Positions 1 through 9,146 of a stretch of 64,000 nt of DNA are shown piece by piece. The stretch is from contig CAYYYS010000002.1 in NCBI GenBank assembly GCA_964476155.1, positions 77,864 through 141,863 of the forward strand, written 5' to 3'. A program made the translations under genes and the position numbers. The DNA comes from JAHIYU01 sp964476155. GTDB lineage: Bacteria; Krumholzibacteriota; Krumholzibacteriia; LZORAL124-64-63. The notes beneath the pieces are model-generated. The model was not told the origin of the DNA, ran no database searches, and was given only the letters and a program-made list of their open reading frames with translations. Each line of letters begins with the position of its first letter. Position 1 is the first letter of the stretch.

Positions 1-1
1 C

Positions 2-3000
2 GATATCGTCGAGCCCCAGCACGACTGGGTGAGCTTCCTGATGGAGGACCTGCTCGGCGAACTGGCGGCCGCCGAAGCCGAGCGGGAGATCACGCCCGGC
101 GCCCATGCCGTCGAGGCCGCCGAACTCTGGCAGAACTGGTCCGCGTTTGCGCTGTGGCAGGAGGTGGGCATAGACGATCTCGGCCTGCCCTGTCGCGTGG
201 AAATTATCGATGAGGATGGCGCGACCGCGAGCCTGTTCGCCTCGGGGTTCTTTCGCGATTACGGTTATGAGGCCACTGAGCGCGGCGAATGGACCGTGGG
301 TCGCCCGGTGACGCCAAGGCCCGGGCACAGTCTGAATACCTACCTGCAGACCGAGCGCCGTCGCTTTACCGACGGTGAGGAGCGGATCCTGCGCGGCGAG
401 GTCGAACGGCTGGCCGGCAACGGCTGGTTGAGTCTGGAGCTGCCGGTCCAGTCCTTCCGGACCAGGACCCTGCTCGATCAGTTGGCGGGTGAGCGTCTGG
501 TCGGCGACACCCGGGGCTATCTGCCCCGCCTGGAAGTGGATCAGCCCCTGCTGATGTTGCGCAGTGACGGGCGCGGCTGGCGCGGCACCGGTGGCGCCGA
601 CCTGCCCGATCATGGGTCCGAAGATGCGGTGGTGTCGCTGCGCTCGGGGGCACGCGAGTGGGGAATGGTATCGGCCGCGGGAGAGGGGCACCTCTGTTTG
701 TGGCGAGACGACGTCGCGGCCGCGGACGTCGAGACAGAGGGTGGAGGTTTCCTGTTGGGTGTGCGGATTCCGACCCTGAGCGACCGCTTGCTCGATTTCT
801 CGCGGCTCATTCTGTTGGATCTCCTATTGCTGCTTTTTCTGGGCGGAGGCCTGCTGGCCGTCGTTTCGCTGGTCAAGTGGCGTCGTCCGTTCATGCTCGG
901 TTTTCAAGCCCGCTTCCTCGTCGTATCACTGGTTCTCGGCTTGTTGCCTCTTTTGCTGGCAGGGACTTTTATCGACCGTCTGAGCCGTGAATGGCTGGCC
1001 GACGCGTCTCGTACCGACACGCGTGAGGGTCTGGAGGCGGCCGGCGAGCAGTTGCATGGTCTCCTGTCCGAACAGGCGCGCGCCCTGGCCGGAAGCGATT
1101 ATATCGCCGGCCTGCTTTCCAGCCGCCTGGCCGGAGAACGGCCCCTCGGACCGTTCTCGTCGCGTCAGGCCATGGTCTTCGCCGCCGCTGGCGACCTGTT
1201 GCTCGACGAGACCCTCAGCGACCTGGACGTGGACGAAGCCGCGTTGCTGCTGGAGCAGGCCCGGGCGTCGTCGCTGGTGCTCATGCGCGACGAGACGGGT
1301 GTCTACCTGGGGACACTGATCCCCGTCGATCTGTCTGATGTGACTCCCGACAGCGACAGCGATGATCTGGATGTCGGCCTGCACGGCCCGGTGACCCGCA
1401 ACCGCCACGGTTTCTTTTTCTACCGTCAGCTGATCACCACCGATCTGATGGTCGGGTTGGGCGAGGTGGTCCAGGGCGAGGCGACCTTCTATCTGGGTGG
1501 CGAGGCGATTCTGGCCAGTCATCCCGAACACATTTTCACCGGCCGCACGTCGCTCCTGTTGCCGACGGATTCGCTGGCCGATCTGAGCCATGCTCCGGGC
1601 GGCATCCATCTGCGGCCGACCGCGGGCAACCCCCACGCCTGGACCGGCATGTTGACCCTGCCGACGATGCTGAACAGTCCCGACGCGCACCAACTCAGCG
1701 CCGCCGGTGTTCCGGGCGTACTGGCGGTGAGCTTCTCGGCCCGCGAACGCGACGTCACGGGTCAAAGGGAGCGCACGGTCCTTTTCCTGGCCGGCTTGGC
1801 GACGCTGATTTTTCTGACCGCCACCCTGTTGGCGCTGGTCTTGACCTGGAAGATCTTCGATCCGGTACGCGTCCTCGTGAATGCCACGCGGCGGTTGGCC
1901 GCGGGCGATTACTCGGCCCCTCTGCCCGAACGCGGCAGCGACGAGGTAGGCACCCTCAGCGCGACCTTCGGCGCCATGCGCGATGAACTGAGCGACACCC
2001 AGCGGGCCCTGGCCGAGCGTGAACGTTTTCTGGCGCGCCTGCTCGAGCGTGTGCCGGTGGGGGTCGCGGTCTTCGACGCCGACGAGGCGGTGGTGACCGT
2101 CAATCCCGCGGCCCGCGCCATGATCGACGATTACTTTGCGGACGCGTCGGGTGATGCGGACGAGCGCGCTCACCTGCTGCTCGCGGGTTTCCGCCGCGAG
2201 GTCCCCGGCGGCGAGGGGGAGGCCGAGCTCGCCGCCCTGGACGGCCGACGAACCCTGCGCGGGCGACTGGCGCCCCTGCGTCTGCCCGACGACCGTACCG
2301 ACCGCATGCTGGTCTTCGAGGATGTGACCGAGTTCCTGGACAACAAGCGTCTGGCCCTGAGCGCCCAGCTCGCCCGGCAGGTGGCCCACGAGGTCAAGAA
2401 CCCCCTGACACCCATCCAGCTGTCGGTCCAGTTCCTGCGCCAGGCTTTTCACGACGGCGCCGAGAACATGGACGAGATCGTCGATTCCACGGTGCGTCAG
2501 GTGCTGGAACAGGTAGAGCTGCTGCGGTCGATAGCCACGGAATTCAGCCTGCTCGGCCGGCCCGAGGATCTGGACTGCACCAGTCTGTCCTTCCCCGAAC
2601 TGGTCGATGACGTGATCGCCCGCTATCGCGTCGGTGAAGGGGCGGACGGGCTACCCGGCCTAGTGGTCAATCATGTGGCCGGTGACGTGCCTCCCGTGCT
2701 GGCTCACGCGGAGTCGCTGGCCAAGGTCGTGGCCAATCTCATGGAGAACAGTCTGCAGGCGGCCGGCGAGGCGCGACCCTTGCAACTGGGGATCGATTGG
2801 CGCGTAGACTCCGCATCGATCACGCTGTTGTGGACGGACAACGGTCCGGGATTGGCGCCCGAAGTGGCCGACCGCCTGTTCGATCTGTATTTTTCCACGA
2901 AGAGCCAGGGTACCGGGCTGGGCTTGCCGATCTGCCGCAACCTGCTGTCCCGCATGAATGGTGACATCGCGCTGAGCAACCGTGTGGACGGATCCGGCGC

Positions 3001-3037
3001 CCTGGTCGAGATCACGTTGCCGCGAGCCGACACCTGA
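2..3037 (+). CDS. NtrY-like transmembrane sensor histidine kinase (5' end outside window)
   Basis: The frame is open to the left edge, so the true start lies outside; the first usable start in the window is GTG at 29 (1002 aa; numbering from there). A long extracytoplasmic-type region (about 1-258) is followed by membrane segments at about 260-282 and 295-315, a second sensor region, a third membrane segment (about 583-607), HAMP, a PAS-like region (about 675-770), HisKA with RQVAHEVKNPLTP (His near 787) and HATPase with NLMENSLQAAGE, DNGPGL and GTGLGLPICRN. This order is that of NtrY, the kinase partner of NtrX; the regulator would be expected upstream, outside the window. Only 19 bases separate it from the DUF4159 gene, so it probably leads or belongs to that operon. 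The signal sensed is unknown. Confidence 0.88.
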   Translation, partial: DIVEPQHDWVSFLMEDLLGELAAAEAEREITPGAHAVEAAELWQNWSAFALWQEVGIDDLGLPCRVEIIDEDGATASLFASGFFRDYGYEATERGEWTVGRPVTPRPGHSLNTYLQTERRRFTDGEERILRGEVERLAGNGWLSLELPVQSFRTRTLLDQLAGERLVGDTRGYLPRLEVDQPLLMLRSDGRGWRGTGGADLPDHGSEDAVVSLRSGAREWGMVSAAGEGHLCLWRDDVAAADVETEGGGFLLGVRIPTLSDRLLDFSRLILLDLLLLLFLGGGLLAVVSLVKWRRPFMLGFQARFLVVSLVLGLLPLLLAGTFIDRLSREWLADASRTDTREGLEAAGEQLHGLLSEQARALAGSDYIAGLLSSRLAGERPLGPFSSRQAMVFAAAGDLLLDETLSDLDVDEAALLLEQARASSLVLMRDETGVYLGTLIPVDLSDVTPDSDSDDLDVGLHGPVTRNRHGFFFYRQLITTDLMVGLGEVVQGEATFYLGGEAILASHPEHIFTGRTSLLLPTDSLADLSHAPGGIHLRPTAGNPHAWTGMLTLPTMLNSPDAHQLSAAGVPGVLAVSFSARERDVTGQRERTVLFLAGLATLIFLTATLLALVLTWKIFDPVRVLVNATRRLAAGDYSAPLPERGSDEVGTLSATFGAMRDELSDTQRALAERERFLARLLERVPVGVAVFDADEAVVTVNPAARAMIDDYFADASGDADERAHLLLAGFRREVPGGEGEAELAALDGRRTLRGRLAPLRLPDDRTDRMLVFEDVTEFLDNKRLALSAQLARQVAHEVKNPLTPIQLSVQFLRQAFHDGAENMDEIVDSTVRQVLEQVELLRSIATEFSLLGRPEDLDCTSLSFPELVDDVIARYRVGEGADGLPGLVVNHVAGDVPPVLAHAESLAKVVANLMENSLQAAGEARPLQLGIDWRVDSASITLLWTDNGPGLAPEVADRLFDLYFSTKSQGTGLGLPICRNLLSRMNGDIALSNRVDGSGALVEITLPRADT

Positions 3038-3056
3038 CGGGGGATTCGATCATACC

Positions 3057-3716
3057 GTGAAACGCACGCTTCAAATGCTCATCATCCTCGTTCTGACGGT
3101 GCCGGTCCTGTCGATCGCGTCCGATGAGGTGACTATCGCCCGTCTGCGCTATGGGGGTGGGGGCGACTGGTACTGCGATCCGGGATCGCTGGCCAATTGG
3201 CTGGTCGCCTTCAATCAGCGCACGGGCGTATCCGTCGCGCCCGCGCCCGTGGTGGTGAGCCTGGACAGCGAGGACCTGTACCGCTACCCGATGCTCTACC
3301 TGTCGGGACACGGGCGGATCGCCCTGGACGAGGGGGAGGTTCGCGAGTTGCGTCGATATCTGGAGTCTGGCGGCTTCCTCTACGCGGACGACAACTACGG
3401 GCTGGACACGTCTTTCCGGGATCTCATGGCGCAGGTCTTTCCCGATGACTCCCTGACGCCGATCGGATCGGAACATCCGATCTACCATTGTTTTTATGAC
3501 CTGCCCGGTTTGCCCAAGATCCACGCCCATGACGGGGATCCGGCCCAGGGCTTCGGTATCGCTCGCGACGGCCGCTTGCTCGTCTACTACAGCTGGTCCA
3601 GTGATATCGGTGATGGACTCGAATCGCCGGAAGTGCATGGCGACCCGCCCGCTGTTCGTGAAGCGGCTGCGCGCATGGCCACCAACATCCTGATGTACGC
3701 GTTGACCCGTCCCTGA
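3057..3716 (+). CDS. DUF4159 domain exported protein
   Basis: A 219-aa protein started from GTG at 3057, which places a clean signal peptide first (KRTLQMLIILVLTVPVLSIA). The frame is open further upstream, but that would overlap the kinase gene and destroy the signal peptide. The body matches the DUF4159 family: RLRYGGGGDWYCDP near the N-terminus, LYLSGHGRI, then YLESGGFLYADDNYG, a glutamine-amidotransferase-like fold segment. These proteins accompany MoxR/DUF58/DUF4175 genes in many bacteria; their biochemical role is unknown. It lies 10 bases before the DUF4175 gene, in one operon with the two genes after that. Confidence 0.85.
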   Translation: MKRTLQMLIILVLTVPVLSIASDEVTIARLRYGGGGDWYCDPGSLANWLVAFNQRTGVSVAPAPVVVSLDSEDLYRYPMLYLSGHGRIALDEGEVRELRRYLESGGFLYADDNYGLDTSFRDLMAQVFPDDSLTPIGSEHPIYHCFYDLPGLPKIHAHDGDPAQGFGIARDGRLLVYYSWSSDIGDGLESPEVHGDPPAVREAAARMATNILMYALTRP

Positions 3717-3726
3717 GAGGTTCCCT

Positions 3727-6700
3727 TTGTCCTCACCCGAGCAAGGCCGCAGGTTCAAGACGGTGCTGAAACGGCACCTCGCCGTTGTGCGCCGCCGTCT
3801 GCTCGGTCAGGGCGTTCTGCTCGCGGCGACCGGTGTACTCACGCTGGTTGTCCTGCTGGCCCTGCTGGTCGGGTGGTCGGGTGTGGTGCCGGTTTGGGCC
3901 AAGTCCGCCTGTAGCCTCATGGCCCTCGGTGGCGCGATGTGGCTCGTGTGGGAAGTGCTGCTGCGGCCGTTGCGTCGCGTGGGCCGACTGCGGCGGTTCA
4001 CCGGACGCCTCGACGCTTTCGGCGGGCATCGCAACGTGCTGGTGGCGGCCGAGGAGGCTTTGCGACAACCAGAGCGTTGGCGGGGCCCCGACGTGCTCGC
4101 GGGTTGCGTGGAGCGCTTGTTCGACGACGCGGTCGACCGGGTGGATCGTCTCCATGCGGCCGATACGCTCGGACTGCCGCGATGGTGGCCCGTGCTCCTG
4201 ATCGCTGCGGGCTTGACCGTGATGATCGGCACGGGGTTTTGGCTCAACAATTCCGAGGTCAAGCGTGGCGCGGAGCGGCTGCTGACACCCCTGCGTGTGG
4301 AAGGACGGCCTCCCGCCGCCGGTCTGCATCTGGAGACGATGCCGGTCGAGGCGGTCGCCGGCGGCGAGACATGCGTCTCCGCGGTGGATTTCGGCACGCC
4401 CCGGGGGCCGGTGATCTGCGAGATCAGGTCGGGCCGTGGCGCTTGGGAGAGTCTGGATACGGAACTGGAGCCGTCGTGGCGACAGCGCCCCTTCGGCCGG
4501 TACACCGCCGTGTTGAAGGATCTCGATACCGATCTGCAGATCCGCTTTACACGCGACGGCCTGTACTCCGACGTTGGCCAGTTGCGGGTGTTGCATCCGC
4601 CCCTGTTGACCACGCTCGCCGTTGAAATCAGGCCTCCCGCGTACACCGGCCTGCCGTCCCAGACCCTGTCGCCGGCGCCGGCGTCGTTGGAAGTGCTGGC
4701 CCATAGCCGCCTGCTTTGGCGGGGACGCGCCAACCAGGAGGTAGCCAGCGCCGAAATAGTGACGACCGCGGGTGACACGATGATCTGGGAGGTGTCGGGC
4801 GATTCGATCCGCACCGACATGATCATCACCCGGCCGCAGGCCTGGCGGCTGCACCTGGCGGATGATCGCGGTCTCACGTCCATGCCGCGGGTCCTCTATG
4901 ACGTGTCCGTACGCCGTGACGAGGCGCCGCGCGTCACACTCAAGCGCGATCGTCATGACGGATTGATGCCGGGGGACGGTGTGTTGGACCTGTCGGTACT
5001 GGCCGACGACGACTTCGGCGTGGCCGGCCTGGATCTGCTCCTGCGCCGCGAAGTGGCGGACCAGGCTGTTGCGGACACGACCTGGTATCGCGTGCCCATG
5101 GTGCCGCAGGCCAGCGGGTGTGGCGCGGACGCCGAGACGGTGCTCGGACCGGTCACCCTGCGACTGGACGGTCCCGACTCCGCCGCGATCCAGACGCGTC
5201 TGGCGCTGGGCATGGTCCTCGACGCCTCGGGCCTCGAGTTGCTGCCCGGCGATGTGTTGGCTCTTGCGGCCGAGGCCCGTGACAATCGTCGCCCTGGTCC
5301 ACCGGCGCGCGGTCGTTCGCGGGTGTTGCGTCTCTTTCTCCCGTCGGCGGCGGACCTGCTGGCCGCGCAGGTGGCGACCGAAGCCGAACGTCTCACCGAC
5401 CTTGACGACTTGCGTCGACGCAGCAACACGGTCGCCGAAGAGCTGAAACGCATCGAGCGCGAGCTGAAGAAGAATCCGGACCCCGATTTTGCCCGTCGCC
5501 AGGAGATCGATGAGACCCTGTCTCGTCAGCAGGCCATGCAGGAGGAGCTGGAAAAACTCACCGGCGACCTGCGGCGCGATCTGGAGGAGGCCGCGTCGCG
5601 CAATCTGGCATCCACCGCGATGATCGATCGCATGGAACGCGTGGCCGAGTTGATGGACGAGATGAACAACGAGGCCCTCGATCGCCTGCGCGAGCAACTG
5701 AAACAGGCCGTGGCCGAACTGAGTGAGCAGGACATCCGCGACGCCATGGCCGACGTGGCCAGACGTCAGCAGGAATTCCTGGACAAGCTCGACCGCACCA
5801 TCGCCCTGCTGGAGGAGCTCAAACGCGAACAGGAGCTTTCCGGCATGGCCGCGGTGCTCGAGGAGATGATGAAGTGCCAGGAGGAACTGCTCGCCCCCGA
5901 GTCCGACGCCGAAACTTCGTCAGGCGAGGCGTCGGCGGAGAAGCAGGACGAGCTGGCCGATGAATTGGCGGCCCTCCGCGAGCAGATGGCCGAAGCCCTG
6001 GCGAATCTGGAAGAATCGAGCGAACAGTCGCCGTCCCCGTCGGACGAAGCCATGCGCGAAGCGCTCGAGGAAGCGCTGCAGGAATTGTCCGAGGGGGATC
6101 TGCAGGAAGCCATGAAGAGGGCCGCGGAGGAAATGCGTGAGTCGAGCGGAGAGTGCGGATCCTCCGATGCCGGCCACGAGGCCATGCGTCAGCTGGCGTC
6201 GCTGTATCATATCCTCCTGGAGGGTCAGCAGGGCATGCAGATGTCCATGCAGAACTACGCAGTCGATACCATGCGCCGCCTCGCGCACGATTTGCTCGAG
6301 ATCTCACGGCGCCAGGAGACGTTGGCCGGCAAGATCCCGGCCAACCTGCGCGACGTGCGCGCGCCCGAGCTGCCTCGCGAAGAGCAGCGACTGTTACGCG
6401 CCATGGTGGTCTTGCGCGAGGGGTTGGAGGCGGCCCTGGGCGCTTCGGGGAAGTTGCCGTTCCGGCTCCTGGACAGTCTGGACGGTGCAGCGGACACCTT
6501 GCAGCGGACCGTCGGTCAGCTCGAGGCCGGTTACGGACGCCAGGCCGGCGATACGTCCCGCTCGGCCCTGGCCGATATCAACCGGTTGGTCATCCAGTTG
6601 CTGACCAGTGCCCAGATGCAGGGCCAGGGTGGTAGTTGCAACATGCCCATGCCCTCGCTCGGGCAGCAGCTGGGGGAGATGGCTCGCGAGCAGGCCGGCC

Positions 6701-7242
6701 TGAACGGGATCACCGAGGAAATGAAACGTCAACTGGCTCAGCAGCAGCGCGAGGGACAGGAAGCCCGGTCGGGCATGCAGCGTTTGCAGAGCGAACAACA
6801 GGGACTGGCCCGGCAGATGCGCGAAGCGGCCGAGCTCGAGCGCGAACAATCCCCGGGAGAGCGCTTGCTGGGTGATCTTGACCAACTAGCCAGCGACATG
6901 GAGCGGATTGCGGACGACCTGGGGCGGGGACAGGTCGACGAGGCGGTGCTGCGCCGGCAGGAGCGCATCCTGAGTCGTATGCTGGACGCCCATAATTCGG
7001 TGCGCCGGCGCGATTATGCCCGCAGGCGTGAAAGCCGGACGGGGGAAGAGCTCTTCGTGCGTCAGATCGGCGAAACGGATGTGGGCGAGTCCGAGCAGCC
7101 GGACGCCCCCTGGCAGCTCCGGCAAGAACAAATCGAAAAAGTGCCGCCCGAATATCGTGACCTGGTGCGGCGGTATTTTCAGGCTTTGCGCACTCTCGAA
7201 GATGCGGGGCGTGTTTCCACGGCGCCGGGAGGTGGCTCATGA
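3727..7242 (+). CDS. DUF4175-type giant membrane-anchored coiled-coil protein
   Basis: 1171 aa from a TTG start, with GAGAGG just upstream. The N-terminus has hydrophobic segments at about 27-47, 53-75 and 152-175, then a predicted periplasmic beta-rich region to about 540. From about 545 it is almost wholly charged coiled coil, rich in Glu, Gln, Arg and Met with runs such as LAQQQREGQEARSGMQ. This architecture is that of the DUF4175 family found beside DUF4159 and MoxR/DUF58 genes. A mechanical or scaffold role in the envelope is likely but inferred. Its 3' end overlaps the next start by four bases (ATGA), which implies translational coupling. Confidence 0.85.
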   Translation: MSSPEQGRRFKTVLKRHLAVVRRRLLGQGVLLAATGVLTLVVLLALLVGWSGVVPVWAKSACSLMALGGAMWLVWEVLLRPLRRVGRLRRFTGRLDAFGGHRNVLVAAEEALRQPERWRGPDVLAGCVERLFDDAVDRVDRLHAADTLGLPRWWPVLLIAAGLTVMIGTGFWLNNSEVKRGAERLLTPLRVEGRPPAAGLHLETMPVEAVAGGETCVSAVDFGTPRGPVICEIRSGRGAWESLDTELEPSWRQRPFGRYTAVLKDLDTDLQIRFTRDGLYSDVGQLRVLHPPLLTTLAVEIRPPAYTGLPSQTLSPAPASLEVLAHSRLLWRGRANQEVASAEIVTTAGDTMIWEVSGDSIRTDMIITRPQAWRLHLADDRGLTSMPRVLYDVSVRRDEAPRVTLKRDRHDGLMPGDGVLDLSVLADDDFGVAGLDLLLRREVADQAVADTTWYRVPMVPQASGCGADAETVLGPVTLRLDGPDSAAIQTRLALGMVLDASGLELLPGDVLALAAEARDNRRPGPPARGRSRVLRLFLPSAADLLAAQVATEAERLTDLDDLRRRSNTVAEELKRIERELKKNPDPDFARRQEIDETLSRQQAMQEELEKLTGDLRRDLEEAASRNLASTAMIDRMERVAELMDEMNNEALDRLREQLKQAVAELSEQDIRDAMADVARRQQEFLDKLDRTIALLEELKREQELSGMAAVLEEMMKCQEELLAPESDAETSSGEASAEKQDELADELAALREQMAEALANLEESSEQSPSPSDEAMREALEEALQELSEGDLQEAMKRAAEEMRESSGECGSSDAGHEAMRQLASLYHILLEGQQGMQMSMQNYAVDTMRRLAHDLLEISRRQETLAGKIPANLRDVRAPELPREEQRLLRAMVVLREGLEAALGASGKLPFRLLDSLDGAADTLQRTVGQLEAGYGRQAGDTSRSALADINRLVIQLLTSAQMQGQGGSCNMPMPSLGQQLGEMAREQAGLNGITEEMKRQLAQQQREGQEARSGMQRLQSEQQGLARQMREAAELEREQSPGERLLGDLDQLASDMERIADDLGRGQVDEAVLRRQERILSRMLDAHNSVRRRDYARRRESRTGEELFVRQIGETDVGESEQPDAPWQLRQEQIEKVPPEYRDLVRRYFQALRTLEDAGRVSTAPGGGS

Positions 7243-9146
7243 GCCGTCGTCTCACCCTGTGCGGATTCACGTTGCTGGCGCTGTTGATGAGCGGGTCTGC
7301 GGACCTGGCCATCGCCCAGGTGGAGCGACTGCCGGCACCGGGACGACTCATCAATCACGCCACTCCCTGGCGGTCACGTCTGCTCGAGGTCGACCGCTTG
7401 CTGCGCATCGGCAGCTACAGCCGCGCGGCCAGCGTCCTGGACGAAGTGGCGGCCCTCGGTGCGCCCGAGGCCCAGGTGCGACGCTACCGGATCGACCTGT
7501 ACACGGCGACGGGGGATCACGAAGCCGTTCTCGAACTCTGCCGTGCGGGTCTGCTCGATAAACCGACCCAGCCACGACTGCTGCGGTCCCAGGCCGTGTC
7601 GCAGATGGCTCTTGATCGTATCCCCGAGGCGAGGGTATCCCTGAACGCCCTCTTCGCCGCCAGCCCCAACCGCGTGAGCAGTGTTGCCGACGCGATGCTT
7701 CTCTGGCGTGACGCCGGCCATCCCGAGGAAGGGCTCGCGCTATGCGACTCCCTGCGCGATGCGCGCGGCGACCCGCGTATCTTCATGCGGCAGCGCGCAG
7801 CCTGTCTATTGGACCTGTCCCGCGTCGAGGAGAGCATGGCGGAGATCGCCATGGAGCTGAAACTCAGTCCCATGAACATGCCCATGGTACGCGAGGAACT
7901 GTGGGACCTGTTGGTCGAACCCACCGCGATCGCCAGCGCTATCGAAGCCCTGGCGGACGAGGACACCGACGTGCTGCGCGTGGTGCGTGCCGACCTGCTC
8001 TTGTTGCTGGGACGCAACGACGAAGCCCTGGCGGCCGTGGCGCCCCTGTACGGGAACCAGCGTGGGGTCGACACCCTGCTGCGGTACGCCACGAACCTGT
8101 CCCGTGAACTCATGGTGCGCGATGACCCCGTGCTGCGGACTTCGGCTACACGCTGGCTGATCGAGGTCTTTATGGAGCTGGTCACGGGAGAGCGGGTGCC
8201 CCGCAACCGGAGAGCGCGGGTCGCCAACCTGTTGGCCGGCGTGTGTGAGAACGCGTTGGGGCTTGGTTACCTGGACACCGACCCCGAGCGTGCGGCGGAC
8301 GAACTCATCGCGGCGCTGGATCTGGTCAAGCGTTACAGCCCGGGATCGACCCGTCTCTATTCGGCGCAGATCCGTCTGGCGACACACACCCGGGACAACC
8401 TGGGCAAGCCGCGGGAAGCCGCGCGGCAGCTCGAGCGTTTGCTGGTGGATCTGGCCCTGCCCCTGGAGGGCGTGGCCCTGGCGCGGCTGGCCCTCGGCGA
8501 GTGTCTGCTCGCGGCCGACGATTCCGCCCGGGCCCGGGTGGTCCTGGACCGTCTCGGTCGCAACCCCCAGTTCAGTGACGCGGCGGGACATGCCCACTAT
8601 CTGCTGGGTCGTCTCGATTTCGCCCAGGGCGCCTGGGAAAACGCCCGGGACCGGCTGGCCGCGGTGGCCCTGGACAACGCACGCGCCGACTATGCCAACG
8701 ACGCCCTGGACATGGGGCTGCTTATCGCCGAGGAATTGATGAATCCGACCGGCGGGCCATCCCGGCTTCAGACCTACGCGTCCTGTATCTACTACGAATT
8801 GGCCCGGCGGCCTGATGATCACCGGACGGCCCTCGAGGACTTCATGGCCAAAGCCGTATCCGACACCCCGGGCGACGATCCTCTGCTCGATCGGGTCCGA
8901 CTCGAATTGGCGGGGATCTACGCGAACGAAGGTCGCCTTGTGCCGGCCGCGGACCTCTGCGGCCGCGTGGCGCGGGAGCATCCGGACGGGCATCGCGCCG
9001 CCGCCGCCCTGTATCGGCAGGGCGCGTACCTGATTCAGGCCGGACGGGAGCGAGAGGGGCGCGAGGTCTGGGAGCGTTTGCTCGTCCAGTATCCGGACGC
9101 CCTGGAAACCGATGACACGCGCGAGAGACTGAGGAGCCTGCCTTGA
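7239..9146 (+). CDS. Exported TPR-repeat protein
   Basis: 635 aa starting at an ATG that overlaps the DUF4175 stop codon. An N-terminal signal peptide (about 1-26, ending ADLAIAQ) precedes helical repeats with TPR-type signatures throughout, for example RIGSYSRAASVLDEVAALG near the N-terminus and AALYRQGAYLIQAGREREG near the C-terminus. No catalytic motif is visible. TPR proteins at such loci probably act as periplasmic scaffolds for the neighbouring proteins; this is inference from context. The stop codon overlaps the TTG start of the next gene. Confidence 0.82.
   Translation: MSRRLTLCGFTLLALLMSGSADLAIAQVERLPAPGRLINHATPWRSRLLEVDRLLRIGSYSRAASVLDEVAALGAPEAQVRRYRIDLYTATGDHEAVLELCRAGLLDKPTQPRLLRSQAVSQMALDRIPEARVSLNALFAASPNRVSSVADAMLLWRDAGHPEEGLALCDSLRDARGDPRIFMRQRAACLLDLSRVEESMAEIAMELKLSPMNMPMVREELWDLLVEPTAIASAIEALADEDTDVLRVVRADLLLLLGRNDEALAAVAPLYGNQRGVDTLLRYATNLSRELMVRDDPVLRTSATRWLIEVFMELVTGERVPRNRRARVANLLAGVCENALGLGYLDTDPERAADELIAALDLVKRYSPGSTRLYSAQIRLATHTRDNLGKPREAARQLERLLVDLALPLEGVALARLALGECLLAADDSARARVVLDRLGRNPQFSDAAGHAHYLLGRLDFAQGAWENARDRLAAVALDNARADYANDALDMGLLIAEELMNPTGGPSRLQTYASCIYYELARRPDDHRTALEDFMAKAVSDTPGDDPLLDRVRLELAGIYANEGRLVPAADLCGRVAREHPDGHRAAAALYRQGAYLIQAGREREGREVWERLLVQYPDALETDDTRERLRSLP

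Noticed and set aside
926..2452. 508-aa antisense frame inside the NtrY-like gene
   Set aside because: Rich in Gln, Arg and Gly with no domain; a shadow of the kinase gene, as are similar frames at 3733-5697, 22899-24674, 45762-47594 and 59953-61764.
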